Assembly: GCF_016801865.2 (NCBI RefSeq)
Contig: NC_068938.1
Coordinates: 17,462,452 to 17,526,451, forward strand
Length of the DNA stretch: 64,000 bases
From: Culex pipiens pallens
Lineage: Eukaryota > Arthropoda > Insecta > Diptera > Culicidae
Direction: 5' to 3'
A program made the translations under genes and the position numbers. Below the pieces are notes generated by a model. That model saw only the letters and a program-made list of their open reading frames with translations. It was not told the origin of the DNA and made no database searches. Of this stretch, positions 26,406-38,068 are shown one piece after another (within the stretch, counting starts at the first letter, position 1; every line of letters begins with the position of its first letter).

Positions 26406-26809
26406 GCGTGGCAGTGCGTGGCTGAATGGTTACGCTGTCCGCTTTGTAAGCGGATGATTCTGGGTTTGATTCCCATCTGCTGCAACCTTCCATCGGATGA
26501 GGAAGTAAAATGTCGGTCCCGGCCTTGGTTGTTAGGCCGTTAAGTCATTCCAGGTGTAGGAGTCGTCTCCATGCCATAAGTACAAACAACACACCAAACC
26601 AAGCCTACTCCGGTGGAATCGCTGGCGGCGGTTGGACTCGCAATCCAAAGGTCGTCAGTTCAAAAACTGGGGTGGAAGGTTCCTTGGAGTAGAAAGAGGT
26701 TTGGGTGCTCTCCCCATTCAAGCCTTCGGACTCCTAGGTTCGAGCAGAAACTTGCAATAGAGACCACAAAAGACCCGGGGGTCGTTAATGTGGATGGTTT
26801 TTTTTTTTG
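26406..26809 (+). mobile_element. Dimeric tRNA-derived SINE (head type 2)
   Basis: The 404-bp insertion lies between exact 14-bp target duplications. The first 75 bp resemble a tRNA. They include a box A-like segment (tggctgaatggtta, about 26419), an anticodon-loop position reading TGT (threonine-like), and box B at about 26462-26474 (gggtttgattccc). The body at 26480-26640 is shared with the SINE at 15460-15714 (cttccatcgga, gaggaagtaaaatg, ggtgtaggagtcgtctcc, ccggtggaatcgctgg). A second tRNA-like stretch lies near 26624-26680 (caatccaaaggtcgtcagtt). The element ends in a T-run, about 26799-26808. The dimeric tRNA layout resembles the Twin SINE described from Culex pipiens, although identity to it was not tested. 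Confidence 0.8.
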
Positions 26810-26823
26810 ACCGTTTTAAAGTT
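26810..26823. repeat. Target-site duplication, right copy
   Basis: Exact 14-bp repeat of 26392-26405; marks the 3' boundary of the SINE insertion. Confidence 0.85.
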
Positions 26824-27841
26824 ATAAAATTCAATTTTAGCTGAAAAATTCAATTTTTCGGTGATTCCTGAACATATTTCAGAAGTTCAGAAAATGTCCA
26901 ATAAAATTGCGTAAGAGACCTTGACTATTGGATTTCGGGTTGCTGAAATACAGTGGGTAATAGAAACGAAGCAAGAACATTCCGGTTTTTTAAGTATCAT
27001 TCAAACATTCCCACATTTTCTAATGCCAACTATTTTCAACTATTTTTTATGTTAAAAAAACATTTGTTAAATTTTATGATCTTTTCAAAAAAAATAATTT
27101 TAAAAATTTTGGAATCAACTTACATTTTAAATGAGAGTCATATTGAATTCGCAGTATTTTCCAGATTGTTTACACATGTAAGAAAAAAGTGTTCCGAATT
27201 TGTGAATTTCAAACATCTGTCTTTTACTTCAAAAAATCCAAAAATAGGTTAAAATTAGTAAACAGTCCGTACAACAATCGAAAGACCACATGAAGAATAA
27301 AAGTAAAATCGAATCATTGGGTAAAATAATTGATTTTTTAAATATTGGACTATCTGTAAACTGTTCCGAATGTGTGGGGTGACAAAACATCTTTAAATCT
27401 GTTAACTTTTTGATAAGACTGTTTCAAATATTTCTATGCAATTCAGTTGAAACAAACATTTTTATTCCAAGAGTATGAAAATTAGTATCTGAAAACGAAA
27501 ACTATAGCCAACACACGACAAAAATACGCAATTTTAAAATGAAAATGTCTTCAAAAAGGTGGTGACATTCGTGATATAATATGATATCACTGATTAACTC
27601 GATTTTTTAAGACTAGATAAATGCCATATAATTGTTTAGCTAAAAAAAAGCTGCTGCATTTGTCTAATATTTCTTTTTTTGTATGATTTGGGGATGCCAT
27701 TAAAATTCCATTTGATCAAAAAACTTGATTTTGCAGTTGGTTGAATATTTTTTCGAGCAGTCAAGCCTTTTGCCAATTTGAATGATTGGTTTCTCCATAC
27801 AAGTCCCCATATCAATTTAAGGACTGTCCTAACCAAAGTAT
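26824..27841. other. Non-coding AT-rich interval
   Basis: The first part (26824-26960) continues a foldback-family phrase interrupted by the SINE (gttcagaaaatgtccaataaa-like, followed by a tgctgaaata phrase). After that I see no gene or defined element. Confidence 0.4.
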
Positions 27842-28672
27842 GTAGGGTAGAGTAGTCATCAATGAGACACGGGGCTTTGGTTATGGACGCTCCCTTGAAA
27901 AGTAATTCATAAATGTTTGATTCTGGGGTGTAAAAGTAAATTATGGACAAAAAAAAACTTTTTCGCTCGAAGGCTGCCATTTACACCAAAACTAATATTT
28001 CTTAAAGTTTCTTTTGACGTTCTATAGGGATTAAGTAGGGCTACAATGTCCTTTCATTAGATTTGGCCAAAATTTAGAATATACTCAGTATCCAGGGCTG
28101 TCTCATTGTTCCCCACTCATTTCAGCCCATGGGTAACAATGAGACACTTTGATTTTTCTTCAATAAACTTTTCAAAATCGATGGAAATCTTTCAAAACAT
28201 GAATTAAAAGTGATTTTTGGCATATTTATAGAGTTTAAACTTCATTTAACCAAAAATACAAAGTTATTTGATATTAATATATAGATTTTACAAAATTGAA
28301 ATACTTTTTAGTGTAACTTTTGTTATTAAAAGTTTCATGTTGGCAAAATTGTTCTAAAATGTTCAAGACAAGTCACCTGCAATGGAACAATACAAAAACA
28401 TGATGTTTTGCTAGAAAAATGTTGATTTTCGTAGAGTGTCTCATTGTTCCCCAGCTGTCTGATTGTTCCTGCCAAGTGCGTCTACAATGAGACAGTTGAA
28501 TAACTCTGGCTGTAGATGTCGGATTGATCTCATATTTTTGTCAATGTTAGAACACATTTAAAAAATGATAATGCAACTAAAAGCTCATTAAAACATGCTG
28601 ATGAAAAAAAAATAGAAAAATCGTTGAAAGTTGAAAACCAAAAGTGTCTCATTGATGACTACCCTACCCTAC
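27842..28672. mobile_element. Terminal-inverted-repeat element (MITE-like)
   Basis: The ends are 29-bp inverted repeats differing at one position: 27842-27870 begins gtagggtagagtag, and 28644-28672 ends ccctaccctac. The element is 831 bp, AT-rich and without coding capacity. The phrase tctcattgttcccc recurs inside (near 28101 and 28439), so the interior has its own subrepeats. Both flanks read TAT next to the ends, compatible with a TA or TAT target duplication as in mariner-like or similar cut-and-paste families. Superfamily not assignable. Confidence 0.75.
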
Positions 28673-28849
28673 TATAAAAATAATCGTATTATGTATCTTA
28701 AGTATGGATTTTAGGCTAATTTTGGTGTTTTGAACAAACTGTTGATCCTGTTCACAAGGCTTCTTAAAAAATGGGATGCTTGTTTACTTCGTTCCAAAAC
28801 ACATTAAGTGAAGAAATTTTGAGGGAATTTTTTGATCGATTTGGTAAAA

Positions 28850-29755
28850 TTATACACGGTAAAAAAAATTGTGATTTTTTATTTAACTTTTTGTCACTAA
28901 AAATTGATTTGCAAAAAAACACAGTTTTAATTTTTTTTATTGATATGTTTTAGAGTACATAAAATGCCAACTTTTCAGAAATTTCCAGGTTGTGCAAAAA
29001 ATCTTTGAGCGAGTTATGAATTTTCGAATCAGCTTTTTTCAAAAAATCGATGTAAAATCAAATTTGCAATCAAAAAGTACCTCAGTGAAATTTTCATAAA
29101 GTGCACCGTTTTCAAGATAATAGCCATATTTAGGATTTTTTTAAATAGTCGCAGTTTTCCATTTCTTTAAATTAGTGCACATGTTTGCCTACTTTTGAAA
29201 GAATATTTTTGAAGAGCTGAGAAAATTCTCTACATTTTGTTTTTTGAACTTTGTTGATACGACCTTTAGTTGCTGAGATATTGCCATGCAAAGGTTTAAA
29301 AAGCAGGAAAATTGATGTTTTCCAAGTCTCACCCAAACAACCCACCAAAAATTCATAACTCAGTCAAAGATTTTTTGCACAACCTGTTAATTTCTGAAAA
29401 GTTGGCATTTTATGTCCCCTAAAACATATCAAAAAATTAAAAAAAAATTAAAATAGTATTCTTTTGCAATTTAAGTTTTACTGACAAAAAGTTAAATAAA
29501 AAATCACTTTTTTTTCGTGTATCATTTTTTTCCAGTGTAGTCCGTATCCATACCTACAACTTTGCCGAAGACACCAAACCGATCAAAAAAATTCTTCAAA
29601 AGATACAGATTTAAGAATTTTCATACATCAGTTTTGTATGGCCAGCTGCCAAATTTGTATGGAAAATTATATGGGCAAACTAATGATGCAAAATGGCTTC
29701 TTTGGGCATACCGGAGGCAAAAATCGAATGACCGAGATCTCAGAGAATTACTCTG
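28850..29755. mobile_element. Second foldback-family copy, inverted repeat
   Basis: Inverted arms pair around a centre near 29190. A left block at about 28960-29025 (aaatgccaacttttcagaaa) is mirrored at about 29370-29415, and a left block near 28860-28900 (gattttttatttaacttttt) is mirrored near 29485-29510. The right end carries ctcagagaattactctg at about 29739-29755, matching the family end seen at 62326-62341 in inverted orientation. The left end was not found, so it is probably truncated. Confidence 0.6.
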
Positions 29756-32027
29756 ATAATGGTCCCATTTTATAGCAGAAAATGTGAAAAACAAGCGAAA
29801 AATTGAAAAAGTGGCTATAAAACATGAAAAAACAATAGATAGGCAAAATGTAATGATTAGAGGTGGTAGAATAGGCCAAAGACTACCAAAAATAAACATT
29901 AACTAAACAAGATAAATTGCAAATTAAAATACTAAACATGAAACAAGAAAAACATAAAACATGAGAAGTAAAGTTTTTCGTAGAACAAAAGTTGCTCAAA
30001 ATGACCTCCTGAACAAGAGAAAAATAAAAGAAAATCGAAAAAAATATTGAATACCCAAAAGGTTTCGAAAATTAACATCTGTCATATAAATAACATCATA
30101 AAATTTTAAAACACTTTTGAATCAATCAAATCATCCCTTTTTTCTACTGGAGTTATCTTGGAAATAATCGATCCAATTTTCAATGCCAAAAAAATAAGCT
30201 TGAACTCTGATTAAACAATTGTGGAAAATTCAAGGTGCTTGTGTTTCTGGGGACCCCAAAGCTTTTGTTTCGCCTTCGCCGAATTTTAAACTTTTAGTTC
30301 TGAAATTCTTGGTCTAACAGCTTTATCCTAGATTTTGGTCTGAACCGCTCGGGAGATTGGCAGGTTTACATATAAAACCATATTACCAATAATTCCACTA
30401 TCAATAAACCTTCAACTGTCAATAAACCTTTGGCAAATAAATTCCTTATCGGTTCCCACTCAGTTTTAATCGGACCATTATCCGCTCAATTTATGCCACA
30501 ATTGGCAATATTTTGCAACCCGGGCAATCCTAATTTACGTTACGCACCAAACGGCCTCACCTTCCCCTCTCTTACCTCTCCCCCGCTGGAATCCCGCAAA
30601 AATACGTTAATTTTTATCATAATTTCTGATTAAATAACAATTCCCGCTCATTTCCCGGGCCCGATTGGAAAGCGCTCACGATCATTTATAATCTTAATCC
30701 CTCGCGCTTATTTCGATAGCCGGCGAGTCGTGGCCGGCAAGGCAAGGCCTTCTCGGGAAAGAAGAATTTCTGGTTTGGGGCAAATTTTAATCCTTCCTCC
30801 CCGCGGACAGACGACATTCAACCAGTTCGGGGTGGGGAAGCCTAAAACGCGATGGCCCAAAGTCGTCATCTCACACGGCTAAGCTCAATTTATTGGTGAT
30901 TAGATTCGGTATCGATAAAATGATTGAAGTCGTTTGGTTGGTGGGGCTCGGGTGCTAGTTCTGGGCTGGGCTCTGGTGGCACTGCTTCTGTCCAGGCGGT
31001 TCTGTGACGTGATTTGAGAATAAATTTCGTGATTAAGAGGAGAATGAGAGGGAGAAATTTCTCAGAAGAAGAAATTAGTCAAGGTTTTCGAGGTGTACAA
31101 ATTCTAAAAATAAAAGAATGATCTCGAGGTGAATGGTAGAAACAAAAACTTTTTGTATTAACAAACATCTTTAATTTAATGTCGAAATATTTTCAGAAAT
31201 TTTTTAGTTAATAGTCTTATTTAAAAAAAAAAGTTCAAAAAGAAAGGTAACGAGGTGAAGTTGCCTCGTCCCGGAAACGACATGTCAGAAGAGTTTAAGA
31301 TACATAACCACCGTTCGCACGACACTTGCAGCTTGTTGTCCAGCTCAACCCGGTCGTTGCAATTTGTTACCTCACACCGTTCGAATGGACACCACTCCTG
31401 AATTCGTAAGGTAAATTGCGAAATGCACTTTCTTTCCCCTCACATTTTTATTCGAGTAGGCAGTCGTCGGCTTTAAAATTGAGTTCAATTTCTCGCTTCC
31501 AAAGAAGTCTTGAACAACGCGTGGGATGGTCCCGGTCCAGGTCACCGCCGAGGGGCGAGGGACAAGCGAAAGAGAAAGAATGTGTCCCAACTTTCAGTTC
31601 ACGTGATTGTCATCTAAATGGACAGGGGACAATCATTACTGCTTTACATTTTCATTAAATTTTATGTCGCGTCCACTGTTTTATGGGACGATTGTTCCTC
31701 CGACACACGGCTCGGCCACGGCACGATGATGGTCACTGCAGATCGAGAAAAGTCTTCATTTTGACCCTGCCACCTTTTGGGACCCTCGTTGCCGTGCGTG
31801 TGTTGGCGTTTTATGGCTAATTAGTGTCGGAGTTTTACGCACGCGAGAGTAGGAGGAACTTGGGGGTAGCCACAGATGAGATGACGATGGGGACGACCCG
31901 TGGAGCACGAGTCTGTCAGTTGGTCAGTACGACCTGATGACCCACGTGGGGTGCCATACTGCGTTCGAAGGAAGGTAGTTGATGGGCCATCGTTACCGGA
32001 AGCTAACGCTGATTTATTGCAAATTTG
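29756..32027. other. Non-coding interval
   Basis: No gene is supportable. 30540-31000 and 31260-32000 are less AT-rich, with short unrelated open frames, and could be conserved regulatory or untranslated sequence. Nothing specific is recognised. Confidence 0.4.
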
Positions 32028-33402
32028 TTTGCCTTTTTTGCTTTTTCGATTTTTTGCTCTATTGCTTTTTTGCTTTTTTACTTTTGTGCTTTTTTGCTTT
32101 TTTGCTTTTTTGCTTTTCTGCTTTTTTGCTTTTTTGCTTTTTTGCTTTTTTGTTTTTTTGCTTTTTTGCTTTTTTGCTTTTTTGCTTTTTTGCTTTTTTG
32201 CTTTTTTGCTTTTTTGCTTTTTTGCTTTTTTGCTTTTTTGCTTTTTTGCTTTTTTGCTTTTTTGGTTTTTTGCTTTTTTGGTTTTTTGCTTTTTTGCTTT
32301 TTTGCTTTTTTGCTTTTTTGCTTTTTTGCTTTTTTGCTTTTTTGCTTTTTTGTTTTTTGTTTTTTGTTTTTTGTTTTTTGCTTTTTTGCTTTTTTGCTTT
32401 TTTGCTTTTTTGCTTTTTTGCTTTTTTGCTTTTTTGCTTTTTTGCTTTTTTGCTTTTTTGCTTTTTTGCTTTTTTGCTTTTTTGCTTTTTTGCTTTTTTG
32501 CTTTTTTGCTTTTTTGTTTTTTTGTTTTTTTGTTTTTTGCTTTTTTGCTTTTTTGCTTTTTTGCTTTTTTGCTTTTTTGCTTTTTTGCTTTTTTGCTTTT
32601 TTGCTTTTTTGCTTTTTTGCTTTTTTGCTTTTTTGCTTTTTTGCTTTTTTGCTTTTTTGCTTTTTTGCTTTTTTGCTTTTTTGCTTTTTTGCTTTTTTGC
32701 TTTTTTGCTTTTTGCTTTTTTGCTTTTTGCTTTTTTGCTTTTTTGCTTTTTTGCTTTTTTGCTTTTTTGCTTTTTTGCTTTTTTGCTTTTTTGCTTTTTT
32801 GCTTTTTTGCTTTTTTGCTTTTTTGCTTTTTTGCTTTTTGCTTTTTTGCTTTTTTGCTTTTTTGCTTTTTTGCTTTTTTGCTTTTTTGCTTTTTTGCTTT
32901 TTTGCTTTTTTGCTTTTTTGCTTTTTGCTTTTTGCTTTTTTGCTTTTTTGCTTTTTTGCTTTTTTGCTTTTTTGCTTTTTTGCTTTTTTGCTTTTTTTGC
33001 TTTTTTGCTTTTTTGCTTTTTTGCTTTTTTGCTTTTTGCTTTTTTGCTTTTTTGCTTTTTTGCTTTTTTGCTTTTTGCTTTTTTGCTTTTTTGCTTTTTT
33101 GCTTTTTTGCTTTTTTGCTTTTTTGCTTTTTTTGCTTTTTTGCTTTTTTGCTTTTTTGCTTTTTTGCTTTTTTGCTTTTTTGCTTTTTTGCTTTTTTGCT
33201 TTTTTGCTTTTTTGCTTTTTTGCTTTTTTGCTTTTTTGCTTTTTTGCTTTTTTGCTTTTTTGCTTTTCTGCTTTTTTGCTTTTTTGCTTTTTTGCTTTTT
33301 TGCTTTTTTGCTTTTTTGCTTTTTTGCTTTTTTGCTTTTTTGCTTTTTTGCTTTTTTGCTTTTTTGCTTTTTTGCTTTTTTGCTTTTTTGCTTTTTTGCT
33401 TT
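32028..33402. repeat. 8-bp satellite array (gctttttt)n, copy B
   Basis: About 1.4 kb, roughly 170 units of the same 8-bp repeat as at 22930-23956. It includes local variants: gttttttt or gtttttg runs near 32350-32380 and 32516-32540, ggtttttt near 32263 and 32280, and 7-bp units scattered from 32700 on. The left edge is the most degenerate and the right 250 bp the most uniform. The predicted 450-550-codon frames across it are artefacts. Confidence 0.97.
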
Positions 33403-35421
33403 CTGTAAGTTAACAAAATTCGAAATACCCATTCGATTACATACATTATACTTAAATCCTCAATAGCTGCCCCGAACCCGTCCAAATTATCACCATTTTT
33501 AAAAATTCATGCCTAAATACGTACTTCCCCGCTCAAAAAAAAAAAAAACGGGTTCAACCATTACCATCACGGTGAACCAGTTTTCCGAAACTGTCATTAA
33601 GTGCTACCAGCCAGCCACCGACTCTACCTCTACCAGGTGATCACGAACCATCGCGGACATGACATCGACGCGGTGTGCCGCGGAGACCTTTCACATAACC
33701 ATTTCGCATGACTTGGACCAAATTGCAGCCCGCGTCCACATAATTTCGACGACCCACCCAATTTCAACGAAAAAAAGGTCCACGCCACCTCCATTATTGC
33801 AATTATTGTGCGTGCCTGGACCTGCGGGGCTACCGAATACCGAGCTCCGGTTCCCAAAAAAAAAGTAGCAAAAGAACCGCCAGCCGGTGCCACCGCGAAT
33901 AACCAGTTGCAGAAAATGGCACATTTTACGAGTCTCCACGGAGAAGTGTCCCCGCACACCCTCTCAACCCCCTTGGATAAGAGGGGCGGTCGCCCCCCGT
34001 TTTTTTAAAGTTGCGATTTTTTAAACTTCTTTTTTGTCACTGCTGGCTGGCTGTCGCGAGTTGCTGCAAAACAGTCTTTTAATGAGAAACGAGATAATCT
34101 GGTGGGGCTAAAGTTATTTTTTATCTACCACCCCGCAACTTTCCTCCAGTCCTCTGTTTGTGTTGGGGGGAGCTGCTACTTTATTCGCAACACTGGTAGG
34201 AAGGATATTGGCACTGTTGAGCTACTAGTCAACAGCAGATTTGGGGGGGCTGAAGGTGAATATGTGGGAAATGTGACTTAAAGAAGTATTTTGAAATTAT
34301 TGAATAGTTATTTGCTAAATATAATAAAAACGCCATTTTAACGAAAAAAAAAACAATGTTTCTGATTTCCAAGAACCCACCATGTTTGAGCAATTTTAAA
34401 AGATAATTGCTATTTTTTTCCCCCAATCACAATCGACCTTTCGGACCAAGCTTAAATTTGACAGAACTGTTAAAACTACAGAAATCTGACCAAATTCGTA
34501 CAGCCGTACTTTTTTGTGAACAGTAGGATTACAAGAAAAAAAAATGGAAATATTAAGAGATACCCCCTGGTTCGATTATTTTGGTAAAAAAATAAGTTAA
34601 TGTGCCAATTTTGAGCAAAGTCAGTGTTTTAATAGTCGATATTGATTTTTGAAGTTTGTATGGAAAAACTCGAAAAAGTATAAAGAGAAAAGCAAAAATT
34701 TCAGAATTCCACCCGTTTTATGTACCGGATTATTGTCAAGTAAGAGATTCTAACGTAGAATTTTATGACAAACCACTTTGTAGAAGACTGCAAAACGATC
34801 CGAGTTAAACCTGACGAGTTATTAACGATTTAAAGAAGACGTTTTTGTATGAGAAGATTTTTTTCACCAACTTTTACGGTCTATAGCAACCTTTAAACCA
34901 TGACCGATTTGGTTTAAAATTGGTACAGTTACTTATTAAAAAAACGAGACAGGGGTATCCCTAATGAACATTTGTTTTATTGTCACTCTAGTGAATAGTT
35001 AATATGAAATGACCATTGTATTAATTGTGAATTGAATTTTCGCTTTTTTCCATTTTTATAAAACTTTGTCCATCCTTATGTCTTATATTTTATTTTTATA
35101 ATTTTTAAAAATATTGTCCGTCATTAAACATATTTGAGAAAAATGTGTTCGTACGGATGAGAAAATTCTCTACAATTAGCTTTTTTTAACATTCAATTGT
35201 TCAATCTTTGGTTACTGATATATGAGAATGAAAATGATCAAAAATGATTTTTCCTAATTACTATCCAATTTAATCACAATTTTCATACGATGAAATCTTG
35301 ATTAGATTTTTATTGTTGAAAAGTTAAACTTGTTTGAAATTTTCTTAACTTTTCGGAAACATTATTTTCAGATCTTGTTAATCCTTACATACATAAAAAA
35401 TGGGCAAAAAATATTATTAAT
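33403..35421. other. Non-coding interval
   Basis: A less AT-rich patch (33540-34020) followed by AT-rich DNA. Short frames near 33630-33960 overlap on both strands and carry no recognised domain. Confidence 0.4.
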
Positions 35422-35439
35422 GCCGTTTTAAAATATAAA

Positions 35440-35442
<3 letters not shown>

Positions 35443-35476
<34 letters not shown>

Positions 35477-36002
35477 AACCAACCAAACGGGACCACGCGG
35501 TCGCTTCTTACAAATTGAGTTGTTTTCATGTTTTTTTTAGATCTACATTCTATACATGCAAATAACTCGCATAGGCATCTGGAAGGTGTTAGCTCTGCCG
35601 AGCTTCGGTGACCCATTTCTACGCTGGCTAGCCGAGCGCGAGGTACTTCAGCTTTATCGACAAGCCCCGCCCTGAAGAACGTTTGCACCAATCGGATTCA
35701 AACGTTATTTAGAACTTCCGAACTCTTGTCAAATGGACAAGGACCCAGCGCGTATATAGTTGATAGTAACAGTATTCCTAATTCCAATCATAGCTCACCA
35801 AGTCGCGATGGCCTAGTGGTTAGTTTACCAATCCAAAGGACGGGGGATCGAACCCCGACTCGAGCGATTTTGATTTTTCGTTCATATTCAGAGTTTCAAG
35901 ATTAATATTTCTTATACTTTCTCGTTGGGAGCAGATGGGAATCGAACCCAGAACCATTCGCTTACAAAGCGAACACCGTAACCAGTCAGCCACGGCCGCT
36001 CC
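35443..36002 (-). mobile_element. Composite 560-bp SINE, copy 1
   Basis: Bounded by exact 21-bp target duplications (35422-35442 and 36003-36023). On the minus strand it starts with a tRNA-like head (complement of about 35926-36002). That head has box A-like gtggctgactggtta, an anticodon-loop position reading TGT, and box B gggttcgattccc. A second tRNA-like stretch lies in the opposite orientation at about 35801-35868 (gatggcctagtggtta, then ggggatcgaaccccg). The element ends at its 3' end in a (CA)n run (35443-35474 as GT on the plus strand). It is nearly identical to 47629-48186, so both are recent. There is no protein-coding capacity; the 87-codon frame inside is a by-product. Confidence 0.85.
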
Positions 36003-36023
36003 GCCGTTTTAAAATATAAATCT

Positions 36024-36598
36024 TCATTTAAAATATGTAAAAAAAAATCATCAAAGCCCATGAATGCTTTTTAATTGTGTGCATGAAATACTTTCCAAAA
36101 TTCACTTTTTTCAAAAATTACAGTTTGGCCAAAAACAAAATATCTGTCATACACTATAGCTCTAATGTTGGGGCACTTTATATCTACTAAGGCCGTTGCA
36201 AATATTTTTCAAAGTTTATGTCACCTCATAAAAATTGGTCTGAAAAATCAGGGGGCAAAATAAATATTCCAAAAAACTTTAAAATGTCCATTAAAATGGA
36301 AGTTTAATTAACTGAAAACATTCTAAAATGCATTTTTCTGCATTAATAATCATATTTTGCATATTTGGGCTTGTTTAAAATTTTTTGAAATTTTATGAAA
36401 TTTCGCATAAAATAAAATTTTCGTCAAAACTTTGAAATTTTAGAAACCAATGATCGTTCCCTCAAAATTTATTGAGAACACAGCGCCAAAATCGAGAGAA
36501 TAATGCTCACACCACCACAAAAAATGAGTTCATTTGTTGATTGATACAATAAATCTCCAATAAGTGTCATACATCGACATCTGACCGCTCCTTAGTCA
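36024..36598. other. Non-coding AT-rich interval
   Basis: Nothing recognised between the SINE and the tRNA-like segment. Confidence 0.4.
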
Positions 36599-36672
36599 CC
36601 AAGCTGTGGTGGCCAAGGCAGTTAAGTCATTGCGTTAGTATGTCAGAGGTCTCTGGTTCGAAACTTTTGTTT
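36599..36672 (+). repeat. tRNA-like segment, probably SINE remnant
   Basis: Contains a box A-like gtggtggccaaggcagtta stretch and a box B-like tctggttcgaaac. The spacing suits a class with a long variable arm (Ser/Leu-like). It does not close a convincing acceptor stem and is followed by a T-rich run, so it reads as a retroposed pseudo-tRNA rather than a tRNA gene. Confidence 0.45.
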
Positions 36673-37398
36673 TTTTTTTTGTTTTGACGGATGATTTTTT
36701 TTTTTGCAAATGAACCTCGAGAGAATAATTTTTTCGCCCATCTTGAGCTGTGTTCTCTGTGTCCGTGGTACCACTATTCTCTCGTCTCGAGGCCATTATT
36801 CTCTCGGACTAACGCTGCCCAGTTTTGGGTGTAAACATCCTCACAAATCATTGGAAAAATAATCGTTCCGGTTGGTTGAGTTCCCGGATAAACGAAAACT
36901 ATATGAATTCTAGTGAGGACCTTAAAACAACCTTATGAGTTATGGTCACCATTTGTAATAATGTTATTTGGCGGACCTTGATAACTATTTGTGAAATGGT
37001 TACCATTAGTAATAGAGTTATTTGAATGTTTGTAATGGTCAACTATTTTCTTGATGACTTTAAAAAACTATTTGAGGATGTTTACTCAAATGGTTACCCT
37101 AAATCATAAGGTGATTTTTAAGTTCAAATGGTTCATATTGATTCACGATTACCATATAGAAACATTTAATACCCATTTGAAAAATAGTTAGAATTTGCAA
37201 AAAGCGTTTACCAAATTTGACTAAGTTTTGTTTTCAAATGAATGAATCAAACTTTTTTGTCTGTAGCTTCATAAGGGGTTGGGTTTGTGCTGGAGTCGGA
37301 TTTGGGCAACTTCCGGAACAAGATTTTGTCTGACTAAGTTGCCGGAAAAGTGTACGATCTACTCAACGATGGTGTGGCTGATAAAAGCGAAGAATTCA

Positions 37399-37538
37399 AG
37401 CAAAACAATGTAAATGGCCAAAGTCGAAGTGTAAACAAACAGTATATCCTGCTTACGTCAGTGGATGTTTACATTAGGAACGAGCAGGACAGACTCTTTG
37501 TTTACACTTCGGCTTTGGCCCATTTACAATGTTTTGCT
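37399..37538. repeat. Long hairpin 1 (about 41-bp stem)
   Basis: The left arm 37399-37439 (starting agcaaaacaatgtaaatgg) pairs with the right arm 37497-37538 (ending ttacaatgttttgct). There are about three mismatches or single-base gaps and a loop of about 57 bases. Confidence 0.85.
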
Positions 37539-37954
37539 AGAATTACAACTTTGGCGGAGAGTTTGTGAACCATATGGTAAAGGCATTCACTTTACGGTGA
37601 AGTGTTCGTCGTGCAGCTGCACCAGTAGTACATACCAAGTTATGTGGACATCATTTGGCTTACTTGGCCCTGGATTTTACCCACATTTGAGCTGCCAAAG
37701 AAAGCCAATCCGAAGTTTACCAATTTTAATTGACAGAATCTAAACCAACAAAAAGAGAAAACAAACTGAGGAGCTCAAGAACAAAAAGGCTCGAAAATGT
37801 CGGTTCCTTTTGATGCGCTACAATTCCTTTGAGTTTCGTTGACGATTCAACTTTAAGCATATCATGTTTGTGATAATTGTTACTTTATTTCAATTGTATG
37901 AGCGAATCATTTTTCAACAGTTGATAATTTTGGATTTACGGCATATTTGCGAGA

Positions 37955-38068
37955 GCAGGTAACGAGCGTAGCGAGAGAAGAGAAACGAAAGAGCGCACCA
38001 GGCAGAATATTATTACTCTGCTTTGCGCGCTCTCTCGTTTCTCTTCTCTCGCTATGCTCGTTACCTGC
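37955..38068. repeat. Long hairpin 2 (about 44-bp stem)
   Basis: The left arm 37955-37998 (starting gcaggtaacgagcgtagcg) pairs with the right arm 38025-38068 (ending cgctatgctcgttacctgc) with only two or three mismatches and a loop of about 26 bases. The stem is unusually GC-rich for this region. Confidence 0.88.

Noticed and set aside
18236..33402. CRISPR array
   Set aside because: Units are 8-10 bp without unique spacers, and the genome is eukaryotic.
31821..33485. Frames of 457-554 codons
   Set aside because: Same artefact in the second 8-bp array.
35801..36002. Functional tRNA genes
   Set aside because: Both tRNA-like stretches belong to a retroposed element with target duplications and a second near-identical copy; stems are imperfect.
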